From NCBI RefSeq assembly GCF_003431975.1, contig NZ_CP027116.1:2480001-2544000 (forward strand): DNA of 64,000 bases, written 5' to 3'. The stretch is from Bacillus pumilus. GTDB taxonomy: Bacteria; Bacillota; Bacilli; Bacillales; Bacillaceae. Under the pieces are notes generated by a model. That model was not told the origin of the DNA. It searched no databases and saw only the letters and a program-made list of their open reading frames with translations. Below, piece by piece: positions 35,148 through 47,019 of this stretch. Every line of letters begins with the position of its first letter. The stretch's first letter is position 1. The translations under genes were made by a program, and so were the position numbers.

Positions 35148-35327
35148 CAGCGTGTAGACAAACCCTCGCATTCGTTGTCAGTCCTGCGTACTGGTGCTCA
35201 CGAATGTCAAATTCGCTCCGCTCCAGTACTCGTCCTTCCTAGACTTCAAAGGTTTTCTATCACGCTGAGCTGAAAAGAAGACAAAGGGCTAAAATAAAGA
35301 TCATTTTAGCCCTTTGTCAACAATCTG
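35148..35327 (+). mobile_element. Terminator-targeting MITE, copy B (complete, 180 bp)
   Basis: Begins CAGCGTGTAGACAAACCC and ends GTCAACAATCTG. Read inward, its two ends are CAGCGTGTAGACAAAC and CAGATTGTTGACAAAG, which match the IS1182-family ends in this window (CAGNNTGTNGANAAA). The right part contains a near-perfect 16-bp inverted repeat, GACAAAGGGCTAAAAT facing ATTTTAGCCCTTTGTC. Flanking 24-bp direct repeats are the yrzA terminator hairpin. No open reading frame. Confidence 0.85.
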
Positions 35328-35351
35328 AAAGATAGCATGGCTGCTATCTTT
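35328..35351. terminator. yrzA/yrrS terminator hairpin, right copy with T tail
   Basis: Same 24 bases as 35124-35147, here followed by TTTTTTC. It terminates the plus-strand transcript and lies nine bases from the yrrS stop codon. Confidence 0.85.
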
Positions 35352-35360
35352 TTTTCATGT

Positions 35361-36026
35361 TTATTTTAATTTTTCAACCTTTACAGGTTTCCAGCCTTTT
35401 TCATCTACCCACGTAATTTCCACGCGATAGCGTTCGCCTGTTGATTTGTCACGGATGGTTCCTTTTGCATCTTGAGGGCCACCGTTATTTCCTAACCAAA
35501 GAACTGTTAGTTGATCTTCTGAAATTCCTGTCGCATAAGACATGGCTTTGATCATTTCTTTCCAGTCTTTTGAGTTAGAATCATAAGTCGCTGTATGTGA
35601 ACCAGATTGCTCTGTCCCTACAGGCTCCCAGTCATCACTCTCGTATGTTTTGTCTACGTCACTCGTTTTGCCGCCGTCTGTTTCTTTGGCATCTTTTAAC
35701 GCATCTTTATTAGTTTTTTCTTCATCATCTGTCTTCTTCGTATCGTCGTCTTGATCAGATGAATCGTCTTTTTTTGCATCCGCATCATCATCAGATGTGT
35801 CTTTCTTTGGATCTTTCACATCTTCTTCTGAGTTTTGTTTATTTTCACTTGTTGCAGGTGCCGTTTTTGATGGTTCGTTCGCTACATCTTTCGGTGGTCT
35901 ATTAAAAATTAATAAGCTCGATGCGACAACCAAAATAAGCACCACAACGATACCAATTAATATGTTAAGCACCATATTCGCCTTTCTGCGCTTATCACGA
36001 TGTTCAAATCGAGAATTTCTACTCAA
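35361..36026 (-). CDS. yrrS: YrrS, single-span membrane protein (DUF1510)
   Basis: 221 residues: basic cytoplasmic head (RFEHRDKRRKANM), one membrane helix (VLNILIGIVVVLILVVASSLLIF), a long Asp/Lys/Ser-rich linker (about 50-125) and a compact C-terminal domain (YATGISEDQLTVLWLGNNGG, residues 165-221). In B. subtilis it is co-transcribed with pbpI and made in sporulation. The low-complexity linker is normal for the family. Confidence 0.9.
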   Translation of the reverse strand: MSRNSRFEHRDKRRKANMVLNILIGIVVVLILVVASSLLIFNRPPKDVANEPSKTAPATSENKQNSEEDVKDPKKDTSDDDADAKKDDSSDQDDDTKKTDDEEKTNKDALKDAKETDGGKTSDVDKTYESDDWEPVGTEQSGSHTATYDSNSKDWKEMIKAMSYATGISEDQLTVLWLGNNGGPQDAKGTIRDKSTGERYRVEITWVDEKGWKPVKVEKLK

Positions 36027-36093
36027 AATCTCTGCACTCCTTTGCCTCTGTTCCCTAAGTCGTTACTATTCTAACATGACACGAAGGGATGTT

Positions 36094-37836
36094 CTATGTC
36101 TGTTTCTTTTCAATTTCGTTGACCTTTTTTACAATATCATAAAATGCATCATTTGTCTTAGCCCGGCCACTTGTCTCGTCAAGGTGAACAACGACCAGAG
36201 CGTATTTTGGTTTTTCCACCGGAAAGTATCCAGCAAACCATTTATGATACAGCGGATTCCCCTTTTTATCCTTGCTACCGGTTTGGGCAGTACCTGATTT
36301 TCCCGCTACATCAAATGGAAGATCTTGAAACCTTCTTCCTGTTCCCTTGTCAGACGTCACCACCTGCCTTAAGTACTTTTGCAGCTTTTGAGCTGTATAG
36401 CGGTCAACACTGTCTCCCTCCGGCTGTTTGTTTTGAAAGGAGCGCATCGTTGTTCCGTTTTGATACAGCACTTTTTCAGCGATTTTCACTTCTTTTCGTT
36501 CACCGCCTCTTGCAATTGAAGCCATCATATTAGCGATTTGCAAAGGAGTCGTTTTGACATTTTTTTGACCTATTGCGGTTTGGGCAATGGCTTTTTTGAC
36601 ATGCTTGTCTCTTTTATCTCCCCACACACTGCCGGTTTCTTCACGATCAAACTGTTTGAAATGCTTCTGATGATACACATCCCCTTCCCAGCCAGCTCGA
36701 TCAATCAGTCCAAGCTTTGAAGCCGTCTTTTCGATGATTTGATCATCTGTTTGTATCAGCTTTCCAGCAAGCGTTGCAAAGGTATAATTACAGCTTTGCG
36801 AGAAGCTCTCAGACAAATTCAGCACGTCCTGCTTTCCTTCTGGCTCTCCATATAAATTCTTTCGACAGTCATACGTGGTTTGTGGCTGGTCGAGGTTTTT
36901 TTCGATAGCTGCGGCAAGTATAGCCGTTTTAAAGATGGAACCTGGTGCCACGGCTGTCAGCATGTAATTTCTTGCCTCATGCCGGTTTTGGCTCGTGACA
37001 TTTGGCGTACTTGCCATCGCCAGCACACTACTATTTTGAATGTCGAGCAGAACGGCCCCGCCTTTTTCGACGCCTTGTTCTTTCAGGACTTCCTCCATTT
37101 CAATTTGCATGTCTTCATCAATTGTTGTTTGAATCTGAAGAGGATAAAATGAATGAGCCTCTGCTGTATATTTGACGTCCATTCCAAACAAAGGGTTTCC
37201 CCTTCCATCCACATGATATAACAATTTTGTGTCTTGCTCCGGTAAAAGAAATTCGTCAAAGGTACTTTCCAGCCCAAAAGTACCGATTTCTGTGCGGATG
37301 GAAAGCTCTTTTTTGTCAGGATAACGCTTTCTGAGCAATTCTGGATTTTCACTCGTGAAGCCTAATGTGTGGAGGGCAAGTCTTTTTTTGTCCTTCTCTT
37401 TCATATATACGCCATAAACGCCTGAATATTTCATATCATTGATGTCTTTCAGCTTTTTTTTCGTGATGTCATCTTTAAGAATGAGAGGTTTTTTCGTTTC
37501 TATCAGCTGTTTTTTAAGCTCATCTTCTTCCATCTCAAGTATAGAGGCAGTTTGTTTTAAATGAGGGAGATCATATTGCAGGAAAGGAAATAAGATCACC
37601 GCAGGCTGTTCTTGTGTAAGAAGCGCCTTGCCGTTTCGATCTAAAAATTCACCGCGGCCATCTGAAATAACTACTTCTTCTGTACGTTGTTTGACACTTT
37701 CTTGTATTAAATTGATATCAAGCTTTGAAAAAGATTCTGTGAAAAACAGTTGAATTTCTGCTAGTCTAATCAAAAGACCGAGCAGCAGCATAAAAATAAT
37801 AGCACCTGTCCATTGTATTCTACGTTTTTTGCGCAT
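36094..37836 (-). CDS. pbpI: Penicillin-binding protein 4b (class B)
   Basis: A 580-residue class B transpeptidase. Membrane anchor near 10-25 ([19 protein letters not shown]), a dimerisation domain, and the transpeptidase with SIFK (in [11 protein letters not shown]), SCN (SQSCNYTF) and KSGTAQTG. These catalyse peptide cross-linking outside the membrane. The B. subtilis counterpart is under sporulation control. It starts just after greA and its terminator. Confidence 0.92.
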   Translation of the reverse strand: MRKKRRIQWTGAIIFMLLLGLLIRLAEIQLFFTESFSKLDINLIQESVKQRTEEVVISDGRGEFLDRNGKALLTQEQPAVILFPFLQYDLPHLKQTASILEMEEDELKKQLIETKKPLILKDDITKKKLKDINDMKYSGVYGVYMKEKDKKRLALHTLGFTSENPELLRKRYPDKKELSIRTEIGTFGLESTFDEFLLPEQDTKLLYHVDGRGNPLFGMDVKYTAEAHSFYPLQIQTTIDEDMQIEMEEVLKEQGVEKGGAVLLDIQNSSVLAMASTPNVTSQNRHEARNYMLTAVAPGSIFKTAILAAAIEKNLDQPQTTYDCRKNLYGEPEGKQDVLNLSESFSQSCNYTFATLAGKLIQTDDQIIEKTASKLGLIDRAGWEGDVYHQKHFKQFDREETGSVWGDKRDKHVKKAIAQTAIGQKNVKTTPLQIANMMASIARGGERKEVKIAEKVLYQNGTTMRSFQNKQPEGDSVDRYTAQKLQKYLRQVVTSDKGTGRRFQDLPFDVAGKSGTAQTGSKDKKGNPLYHKWFAGYFPVEKPKYALVVVHLDETSGRAKTNDAFYDIVKKVNEIEKKQT

Positions 37837-37845
37837 AAAAACACC

Positions 37846-37874
37846 TCGTCTCTATTGTGGACGAGGTGTTTATC
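37846..37874 (-). terminator. Terminator after greA
   Basis: AAACACCTCGT and ACGAGGTGTTT arms with a T run on the minus strand, just before pbpI. Confidence 0.88.
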
Positions 37875-37886
37875 GTATAAACGTGA

Positions 37887-38360
37887 TTATGAAATTTTTA
37901 CAATTTGAACGAACATTTCTCCGCCTGGTGTTTGAACGGTTACTTTGTCGTCTACTTGTTTGCCTAGCAGGCTTTTAGCAATTGGTGAATCGTTTGAGAT
38001 TTTCCCTTCAAACGGATCAGCTTCTGCACTTCCAACGATTGTGTAAGACTCTTCTTCACCGTCTGGTAACTCAACGAATGTGACTGTTTTACCAAGTGAG
38101 ACAATATTTGAGTTTCCTTCATCTTCGATAATTTTGGCATTGCGAATCATATTATCAAGCGTTGTGATACGACCTTCTACAAACGCTTGCTCTTCTTTAG
38201 CAGAATCATATTCCGAGTTTTCAGAGAGGTCTCCAAAGCTTCTAGCAATTTTAATACGCTCTACAACCTCTTTACGTTTAACCGTTTTCAAATGTTCAAG
38301 CTCTTCTTCTAATTTACGTTTTCCTTCTTCTGTCATTGGAAATACTTTCTCTTGTGCCAT
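37887..38360 (-). CDS. greA: Transcription elongation factor GreA
   Basis: 157 residues. N-terminal coiled coil with the acidic tip (EDLEHL region; [25 protein letters not shown] is the canonical signature) and a C-terminal FKBP-like domain ending [15 protein letters not shown]. It enters the RNA polymerase secondary channel and restarts backtracked complexes. Normal length. Confidence 0.97.
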   Translation of the reverse strand: MAQEKVFPMTEEGKRKLEEELEHLKTVKRKEVVERIKIARSFGDLSENSEYDSAKEEQAFVEGRITTLDNMIRNAKIIEDEGNSNIVSLGKTVTFVELPDGEEESYTIVGSAEADPFEGKISNDSPIAKSLLGKQVDDKVTVQTPGGEMFVQIVKIS

Positions 38361-38969
38361 GAATCATTCACTCCTTCTATTAATCCTCATCATACAAACT
38401 TTCTGCACGTGAGTGACCACTGAAATATACAAGAATGAGGACATGTTTAGGCCCTCATTCCTTCTGTCCCATATTCGTAAAAGTCCATCTTACATGGCGT
38501 CCCTTTTAGATGCAACTATTATGCCTTTTATCAGATAGGACCACCGCAGCGGTCTAAAGTTGATCTATCTTATCGCACAAACTGTGGAAAGGCACAGGGA
38601 GCTCCTGTACCTCGTTCGGCCATTTCGATCATATGTAGAAGAATAGTTTACCCATTCTCCATCTTCCAATACATAATATGGTCAGTGTACGATATGTCTA
38701 TGCTATATTATTACAAAATTGCATTTTGATCAAGAATTGTTTGAAAATTTGTGATGATTTGTTTGTCGTTTTTTTAATATACTTTTACAAAATCGAAAAA
38801 ACTTCAACATACAGCTTGAAAACAGCATTTCTCTACATCTATTTCACATCATTGTTTTTCTATCATATCAAATCTTCCAATCAAAGTGTGACTGCTTCAA
38901 ATATTTAAGCTGCTTCTATTCTCTTCAGCATCATGATGAAGAGACCTTTACATTGTAAAGGTCTACCGT
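38361..38969. other. 609-bp gap between udk and greA: hairpins, no convincing gene
   Basis: Contains three structures: a GAATGAGG...CCTCATTC hairpin near 38433-38461, an imperfect palindrome GGCACAGGGAG/CTCCTGTACC near 38594-38614, and the udk-side hairpin at 38939-38962 (AGACCTTTAC/GTAAAGGTCT). The stretch 38480-38660 is richer in GC than its surroundings and could be a structured greA leader or a small RNA on the minus strand. A 17-codon frame there lacks a ribosome binding site. Confidence 0.45.
38939..38962 (-). terminator. Probable udk terminator
   Basis: Ten-base arms AGACCTTTAC and GTAAAGGTCT with a 3-4 base loop; the tail is only moderately T-rich. Confidence 0.6.
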
Positions 38970-39602
38970 TTACTCTGCTCGATTTTGAAGAATCGTTTGA
39001 ATTTTTGTCACCATGAGGTCAATCGCCACATGGTTTTGGCCGCCTTCTGGAATGATAATATCGGCATAACGTTTTGTCGGTTCAATGAATTGATTATGCA
39101 TTGGTCGGACAACAGATACATATTGTTCAATCACAGAATCGATTGAACGGCCTCTTTCCTTCGTATCGCGTAAAATGCGGCGAATGATGCGAAGGTCTGC
39201 ATCTGTATCGACATACAGTTTAATATCCATTAAGTCTCTCAAACGTTCGTCTTCTAGTGCAAAAATACCTTCAACGATGATGACATCCTTCGGTTCAACA
39301 TGGACAGTTTCTTCTGAACGTGTGTTGAGCTTGAAATCATATATTGGCTTTTCAATGGATTCGTACCTTAAGAGCTGTTCCAAATGCTCAAACATCAAGT
39401 CGTTGTCAAAGGCAAGCGGGTGATCATAGTTCGTGAGCAGTCGCTCTTCAAATGGCATGTGACTTTGATTTTTGTAATATAAATCTTGCTGAAGCATGAG
39501 GATGGAATGTCCTTTAAATTTTTCATAGATCGAATTGGTGACGCTCGTTTTACCTGAACCCGAGCCGCCAGCAATCCCAATGACAACTGGTTTACTCCTC
39601 AT
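38970..39602 (-). CDS. udk: Uridine kinase
   Basis: 210 residues; P-loop [12 protein letters not shown] at 9-20, substrate segment [25 protein letters not shown], and the lid [13 protein letters not shown]. It phosphorylates uridine and cytidine in pyrimidine salvage. Starts eight bases after trhP2 ends, so co-transcribed with it. Confidence 0.95.
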   Translation of the reverse strand: MRSKPVVIGIAGGSGSGKTSVTNSIYEKFKGHSILMLQQDLYYKNQSHMPFEERLLTNYDHPLAFDNDLMFEHLEQLLRYESIEKPIYDFKLNTRSEETVHVEPKDVIIVEGIFALEDERLRDLMDIKLYVDTDADLRIIRRILRDTKERGRSIDSVIEQYVSVVRPMHNQFIEPTKRYADIIIPEGGQNHVAIDLMVTKIQTILQNRAE

Positions 39603-39609
39603 GTGACTG

Positions 39610-40878
39610 TTATTTCCCCTTTCTCATCATGTTGCTAGGGTATACTTTTTGATCGAGCTTGAATTTCACGATTTGCAGCGGATGACGAGCGGCATCCAGT
39701 TCATGTCCTTTTTCATCCCAGATCGTCTCAATTTTGCATGTGAAATTCTCAATTTCTGGTCCGAAGAACTCTACTTCGTCGCCAGCTTTAAAGAAGTTAC
39801 GCTGCTGCAATGTGACGATTTGTTCTTTTTCATCGTAATGAAGAACGAGACCAGCGAAATCAAATGTTGTTTTCTTTCCATGAATGCCAAACATTTGTTC
39901 ATCCGTTCCTGGTACACCTTCGAAAAAGGCTGGCGCTGTATCACGGTTTGCGCATTTATCTAATTCATCTAACCATTCTTGCTGAATGACAAAATGATCC
40001 GGATCAGCACAATAGGCGTCAATCACTTTGCGATACACACTCACGACAGTTGCCACATAATGAATTGATTTCATCCGCCCTTCGATTTTTAAGCTGTCGA
40101 TTCCCATTTCGATCATTTGAGGGATGGATTCGACAAGTTTTAAATCTTTGGGACTCATCGCAAACGCAGCATCTTCATCTGCAAATAATGGCGCTTCCTC
40201 AGAACCTTCTAGTTTATAAAGGTCATAATCCCAGCGGCAAGACTGACAGCAGCCACCACGGTTAGAATCTCTTGCCGTCATGTGGTTACTGAGTACGCAG
40301 CGGCCCGAATATGCAATACACATCGCACCGTGAATGAATGTTTCAATTTCAATATCAACCTTTTCTTTCATTTCTCTAATTTCCAGCGCACTTGTCTCAC
40401 GTGCAAGCACCACTCGCTCAAGTCCTTCTTCTTTCCAAAACTGAACAGCTTTCCAGTTCGAAAGAGATTGCTGTGTGCTTAAATGAACTTCAAGCTTCGG
40501 TGCGACACGTTTACATGTTTCAATGATGAGCGGATCAGCCACAATAATGCCCGCTACTCCAGCGCCTTCAATCCCTTGAAGATATTCCTCCAGCCCATCC
40601 ATGTTTTCGTTGTGGGCAAAGATATTTGTCGTTACATAAATTCGTGCACCGTATTTGCTTGCAAATGCGACGCCCTCAGCCATTTCTTCAATTGAAAAGT
40701 TATCGGCATTTGAGCGAAGCCCAAATTCTTTTCCACCAATAAAAACGGCGTCTGCTCCGTAATGTACAGCAATTTTCAGCTTTTCTAAGTTTCCTGCTGG
40801 TGCAAGCAATTCTGGTTTTTTTGTAATGACACGTTTCTCGTCAATCATTTCAGAAATACCATCTTTTAAAAGGGCCAT
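39610..40878 (-). CDS. trhP2: Peptidase U32-family tRNA hydroxylation protein
   Basis: 422 residues (YrrO). The U32 signature is intact ([20 protein letters not shown]) with the cysteine set of [13 protein letters not shown] for an iron-sulfur cluster and a C-terminal beta-barrel extension. In B. subtilis YrrN and YrrO are required for 5-hydroxyuridine at tRNA position 34. ATG at 40878 follows GAGGCAGGGGAA. Contiguous with trhP1 and trmR, which completes the modification. Confidence 0.92.
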   Translation of the reverse strand: MALLKDGISEMIDEKRVITKKPELLAPAGNLEKLKIAVHYGADAVFIGGKEFGLRSNADNFSIEEMAEGVAFASKYGARIYVTTNIFAHNENMDGLEEYLQGIEGAGVAGIIVADPLIIETCKRVAPKLEVHLSTQQSLSNWKAVQFWKEEGLERVVLARETSALEIREMKEKVDIEIETFIHGAMCIAYSGRCVLSNHMTARDSNRGGCCQSCRWDYDLYKLEGSEEAPLFADEDAAFAMSPKDLKLVESIPQMIEMGIDSLKIEGRMKSIHYVATVVSVYRKVIDAYCADPDHFVIQQEWLDELDKCANRDTAPAFFEGVPGTDEQMFGIHGKKTTFDFAGLVLHYDEKEQIVTLQQRNFFKAGDEVEFFGPEIENFTCKIETIWDEKGHELDAARHPLQIVKFKLDQKVYPSNMMRKGK

Positions 40879-40898
40879 TTCCCCTGCCTCCTCTTATA

Positions 40899-42571
<1,673 letters not shown>

Positions 42572-42647
42572 CTAAGTAAAAACAACCCGATATATTTTAC
42601 CACAAAGAGGTGGTAATTGCGAACCTATAAAATGGATATTCCAACGA

Positions 42648-42684
42648 AAAAAACTGCAGGCAATCTTGTATTGTCTACAGTCTT
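42648..42684 (-). terminator. Terminator after mltG
   Basis: GACTGTAGAC and GCCTGCAGT arms with a T run on the minus strand, downstream of the mltG stop. Confidence 0.75.
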
Positions 42685-42702
42685 TTCCGATTCACATGGA
42701 CG

Positions 42703-43785
42703 TTAATTGCTGCCTGTGATGTATTTCGCTTTCGCTTTGTTGTGTTCATTTAACGTTTTCGTAAAGACGACTTCTCCATTTTTCTTCGCAAGGAAATACA
42801 CATAATCCGTTTTCTCTGGATGCAGTGCCGCTTTCCATGAAGATTCACCAGCATTTGCAATAGGTCCAGGCGGCATTCCCTTGTTGTTATACGTATTATA
42901 TGGAGATTTCACCTTGAGGTCTTTGTAATAAACGCGGGATTTATGCTTACCTAGTGCATAAAGAACGGTTGGATCAGTTTGAAGCGGCATGTCCTTTTTC
43001 AACCGGTTATAAAATACACTTGAAATTTTTGCCCGATCCGTCTTTTCCGTTGCTTCCATTTCAATCAGTGATGCCATCGTTAACACATCATGTATGGACA
43101 TGTTTCTCTTTTTCATGTCTTTTTCATACGCTTTCACGTATTGATCTGTTTGTTTAATCATCGTTTCAATGATCGTTTCTAGTGATTCATCCTCGCGATA
43201 AAATGGGTATGTCGCAGGGAATAAATAACCTTCTAAAGGATGTTTCACCTGTTTGCTATTAACCTGTGATGTCACCGTTTTCGGATATTTTTTCATTAAC
43301 GTTTGAATAAAAGCAGGATCATCCAGCTTCGCTTCAACTTCCTTCGCTGAAAAATTCGTCTGGTTTGCAATAATGGCCGCAATATCAGACAGCTGTCTTC
43401 CCTCTGGAATCACAAGCTGAAAGGCGTAGTCTGTCCCTCCAGATGTCAGCTTTTGAATCAGCGTGTCTGCGTCCATCGTTTGTTTCAAATGAAAATATCC
43501 TGCTTTAAAGCCTGACGCATTTTTGTATTTTGCATAATAAGTGAAAACCTTGTCATTCGAAATGAGCCCATTTTCTTTTAGAATGCCCGCAATCTCGCGG
43601 ACAGATGTCCCATTAGGAATATGAATATTAATCGTTTGTTTGCTTTTTTGATCGACCGGTCCAAGTGCTGATTTTACATATAAAAAGCCTGATAATGCTG
43701 CAATGATGATCACAGCAAGGACAGATAACAGGACGATCCCCATTTTTCTTTTGAAGAATGGTCGTTTCTTTTGTTCTGAAAACAT
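42703..43785 (-). CDS. mltG: Endolytic murein transglycosylase MltG
   Basis: 360 residues (YrrL): N-terminal membrane span (MGIVLLSVLAVIIIAALSGFLYV), a LysM-like segment and the YceG catalytic domain with MASLIEMEA (catalytic Glu) and PLQTDPTVLYALG. It cuts nascent peptidoglycan strands. Conserved neighbour of trmR. Confidence 0.95.
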   Translation of the reverse strand: MFSEQKKRPFFKRKMGIVLLSVLAVIIIAALSGFLYVKSALGPVDQKSKQTINIHIPNGTSVREIAGILKENGLISNDKVFTYYAKYKNASGFKAGYFHLKQTMDADTLIQKLTSGGTDYAFQLVIPEGRQLSDIAAIIANQTNFSAKEVEAKLDDPAFIQTLMKKYPKTVTSQVNSKQVKHPLEGYLFPATYPFYREDESLETIIETMIKQTDQYVKAYEKDMKKRNMSIHDVLTMASLIEMEATEKTDRAKISSVFYNRLKKDMPLQTDPTVLYALGKHKSRVYYKDLKVKSPYNTYNNKGMPPGPIANAGESSWKAALHPEKTDYVYFLAKKNGEVVFTKTLNEHNKAKAKYITGSN

Positions 43786-43858
43786 GCATGGCCCTCCTCA
43801 CATCTAGCTTTTATAGTACATGATTCGACGGAGTTCGGCAATTACTTGCTCATGCATC

Positions 43859-44947
43859 TCATGACAGAACTTGACATAATACAGCTAAACCAATGCCGCC
43901 ACCGCTTCCAATAGCAGCCATGACATAGCTTCCATTCGGTAAAGCACGTGCTTCATAAAATAGTCTCACCATCATAGCAGCTCCTGATGCGCTATATGGA
44001 TGCCCAAGACAAAGTGCACCGCCTCTTCTATTCAATCGGTCATAAGGAATGCTAAACTTGCGGGCAATCAGCGCTATTTTCAGAGCAAAGGCTTCATTGA
44101 TTTCAAACAGCGCAACATCCTCTACCTTAATTTTCTCTTGATCTAGAAGTTTCTTGATGGCATCAATCGGTGCAGCAGCAGGAAAATGAGGATGCATCGC
44201 CGTCACAGCACTTCCGACATATCGTAGCACCGGCTGAAAACCATTCGCCTCCGCTAACGCTCTTTCCATCACAACGACCGCTGCTGCCCCGTCTGCTTCT
44301 TTGCAGCTATTGGCGGCAGTCACTGTTCCTTTTCCCGGTGAAAAGACAGGCTTTGCCCGCTGGATCAGCTTCGCCATCGGTCTTATTTTAGCGTACGCTT
44401 CATCTATGCTCAGTCCGTCAATGGAAACGATTTCTTCTGAATATGTCCCACGTTTCATGGCATCTATACTTCTTTCCCAGCTTAAAAGGGCATAGTCATC
44501 TTGTTCCTTTCTTGTGACTGAAAATCTCGACGCGGTCAGCTCCGCTGCTTCTCCCATAGATGGATCTCCAATCCACTCAGGTGAAAAACGGGCTCTTTCT
44601 TTCATTGGTGATCTGGAAATGCTCTCAGTCCCGCCAGCGATATACATCGATCCCCCTCCTGATTGAACCATCACGCAAGCAGTTCGGATCGCTTCAAGGC
44701 CAGAGGCACACTGCCTATCAATCGTCATACCGGGCACTTGTAAAGAAAGCCCTGCTTCTAATGAGGACAGACGAGCCATATTACCTCCGCCCCCAACGAC
44801 ATTCCCTAATATGACGTCATCAGGTGTCATCCCCTGCGACAATTGCTGAATAAGGGGCGCAGCCAATTGCTCTGGGAGATAATGTTTCAGTATCCCGTTT
44901 TTATCACCAAAGGGTGTTCGTTTTGCTTGTACAATCACTGCTTGCAT
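43859..44947 (-). CDS. yhfS: Thiolase (acetyl-CoA acetyltransferase family), YhfS-like
   Basis: About 362 residues. Active-site cysteine in DRQCASGLEAI, GGTESISRSP, the histidine block FEINEAFALK and C-terminal IGSGGGIGLAVLCQ. Shorter than the usual 390-residue thiolases, as YhfS is. ATG at 44947 lies inside the end of yhfT after GGAGGAACAATTGTC. In B. subtilis yhfU-yhfT-yhfS is controlled by BirA, which suggests a role linked to biotin or its pimelate precursor. Confidence 0.85.
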   Translation of the reverse strand: MQAVIVQAKRTPFGDKNGILKHYLPEQLAAPLIQQLSQGMTPDDVILGNVVGGGGNMARLSSLEAGLSLQVPGMTIDRQCASGLEAIRTACVMVQSGGGSMYIAGGTESISRSPMKERARFSPEWIGDPSMGEAAELTASRFSVTRKEQDDYALLSWERSIDAMKRGTYSEEIVSIDGLSIDEAYAKIRPMAKLIQRAKPVFSPGKGTVTAANSCKEADGAAAVVVMERALAEANGFQPVLRYVGSAVTAMHPHFPAAAPIDAIKKLLDQEKIKVEDVALFEINEAFALKIALIARKFSIPYDRLNRRGGALCLGHPYSASGAAMMVRLFYEARALPNGSYVMAAIGSGGGIGLAVLCQVLS

Positions 44948-46398
44948 GACAATTGTTCCTCCGCCCACTTTTTCATGCTGGCACGGGCTATTTTCCCGCC
45001 AGAGGTTTCAATCATTTGATCAACGACAAACCATTTTTTTGGTACCTTGTAAGCAGCCAGCTTTTCCTTGACAGCTTGCCGAATCGTCTTTGTCTGCTTC
45101 CCTTGTTCAATAATAGCAACTGGAATTTCACCCCAATATGGGTCAGGAAGTCCAATGACGATTGACCGTTTTACCTCAGGCTGTTCATTTAGCACACGCT
45201 CCACTTCCTCTGGAAAGATATTAAGCCCTCCATAGACGATCAAGCCATTCTCACGTCCGCTCATATACAAATAGCCGTCTTCATCCATCCAGCCCATATC
45301 ATAAACTGTCAGCCATTCCTCAGGTGCTTTCACATCATGTAAGTAGCCTGAAAAAGACATCGGACTCTTCACATAGATTCTTCCTGTTTCATTTGGCTGA
45401 CAGATCGATTGATCTGCCCGCCTCACTTCGACTTGAATGGACGAAAAGGGCCTTCCGACAGAAGAAGGTTTTTGCAGAAAGTCATTTGAAGACAAGTAAG
45501 ATACAAAGCTTAGCTCGGAAGTGCCGTAAAAATCAAAAAAAGTCACATGCGGATAATGGGTGACGAGTTGTTTCTTTGATGAGATGTTCCAATCTGCTCC
45601 GGAGGATAAGACAAGAAGCGGGTTTCTCCTTCCAAAAGCATCGATTTCTAGCAACGATTCTGTCATTGTCGGGACAGTATACATCACAGTGATGTCTTCT
45701 GTTTCTAATGCTTTCTTTGCTTTGACTGGCGCAAATTTTTCTAAAAGCGTCATTGTACCCCCAAAGTAAAGCGTACTAATGGCACCATATAAAAAGTGCG
45801 AGGATAAGAGTGTGCCTATTATCAGGACATGATCTTGATGAGTGATTCCAAACGCATCAGCTGTCGTTCGAAAGCTTTCGATCCATGACTGATGGCGCCT
45901 GATAAAAGCTTTAGGTGAACCCGTTGAACCGGATGTAAATCCCATATAAAAGACAGGGTTCTCCTCGCTGCCACTTTTGATACAAGGGCTATGTGTCATC
46001 AGGCTCAAGCTTTCCTCCCATTCAGATAAGGAAAGAACCGGTATGTCTACGCTGTGCTTTTCAAATCTTTTCATATATCGATCCTCTACTATGACGAGGT
46101 CTGATTTACTTAACAAAAGCTTTGCTACATATTCCTCATGGCTCCATCTCGGATCAAGGGGAATAGCTGTCCACCCTGCAGAAGCAGCGCCTGCAAATAT
46201 TTGCAAAAAAGAAGCACCATTTGATAATAAAAAAGCGACTCTTTTTTGTTCGTGAGGCGCTTGTTGTAACCATTGCGCCGATGTCTGGACACGCTCATAC
46301 CAATCTTGATAAGTGATTTTTTCTTGTCCATCAATGATAGCGATATGATCTGGGTTCATTTCTGCATGTAATGCATAGCTTTCCGTTATTCTGTTCAA
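44935..46398 (-). CDS. yhfT: Acyl-CoA ligase, YhfT-like
   Basis: A 487-residue AMP-forming ligase. P-loop-like motif MGFTSGSTGSPKAF, motif FFDFYGTSELSF, hinge MSGRENGLIVYGG, and the C-terminal catalytic lysine in ETSGGKIAR. It activates a fatty or pimelic-type acid with CoA. Its ATG overlaps the yhfU stop by four bases. Confidence 0.88.
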   Translation of the reverse strand: MNRITESYALHAEMNPDHIAIIDGQEKITYQDWYERVQTSAQWLQQAPHEQKRVAFLLSNGASFLQIFAGAASAGWTAIPLDPRWSHEEYVAKLLLSKSDLVIVEDRYMKRFEKHSVDIPVLSLSEWEESLSLMTHSPCIKSGSEENPVFYMGFTSGSTGSPKAFIRRHQSWIESFRTTADAFGITHQDHVLIIGTLLSSHFLYGAISTLYFGGTMTLLEKFAPVKAKKALETEDITVMYTVPTMTESLLEIDAFGRRNPLLVLSSGADWNISSKKQLVTHYPHVTFFDFYGTSELSFVSYLSSNDFLQKPSSVGRPFSSIQVEVRRADQSICQPNETGRIYVKSPMSFSGYLHDVKAPEEWLTVYDMGWMDEDGYLYMSGRENGLIVYGGLNIFPEEVERVLNEQPEVKRSIVIGLPDPYWGEIPVAIIEQGKQTKTIRQAVKEKLAAYKVPKKWFVVDQMIETSGGKIARASMKKWAEEQLSCKQ

Positions 46399-46961
46399 AC
46401 CGCGCGCCTCCCTTTATGTATGTCCCTTTTTTGATATGACATGGCCTCAATGATTTTCACTGTGAGAATCGAACATATGCCCGCTTTGATCAGATCACCT
46501 GGAATATAAATCAAACTAAGGAGAGCTGCTTGAGTGACCTTGATATCCATCATCATCGCTTGAAAAGGAATACCACATAGATACAAAATCCCGATACTGC
46601 ATATCGCAAAGATCATAAAAAGACGCAGAGCGGTCACTTTTTTCAGGCGATTCAGCCACAAACTAATCATCAGAGCAGCCACTGGATAAGCAAGTAAAAA
46701 ACCACCGCTTGGTCCAAAAAAGACCCCTATTCCGCCTCTACCACCTGACAAAAGAGGTGCACCTGCTGCCACGATTAAAAGAAACAGAATCAAACTGATC
46801 AGCGCCTGTTTCGGCTTTAATAGCCCCCCGGCTAGCAAAAGACCTGCCGTTTGCAATGTGATGGGTACAGGTGTAAACGTAAGTAAAATAGGCGGGATAA
46901 ATCCTAACATCCCCATAACCGCTGTCATTAACGCCATTTGCATCATATCTTGAAGTTTCAA
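46395..46961 (-). CDS. yhfU: BioY-family biotin transporter substrate-binding subunit
   Basis: 188 residues, about six membrane spans, the S-component of an ECF importer. The BioY signature is GRGGIGVFFGPSGGFLLAYP. Start is TTG at 46961 after GAGGGGGATAAAA. A BirA operator overlaps the upstream promoter region, so repression by biotin-loaded BirA is expected. First gene of yhfUTS. Confidence 0.92.
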   Translation of the reverse strand: MKLQDMMQMALMTAVMGMLGFIPPILLTFTPVPITLQTAGLLLAGGLLKPKQALISLILFLLIVAAGAPLLSGGRGGIGVFFGPSGGFLLAYPVAALMISLWLNRLKKVTALRLFMIFAICSIGILYLCGIPFQAMMMDIKVTQAALLSLIYIPGDLIKAGICSILTVKIIEAMSYQKRDIHKGRRAV

Positions 46962-47019
46962 TTTTTATCCCCCTCACTCAATTCATTGTTAAAATTAGAG
47001 TAAAAGGTACAGATTTATA

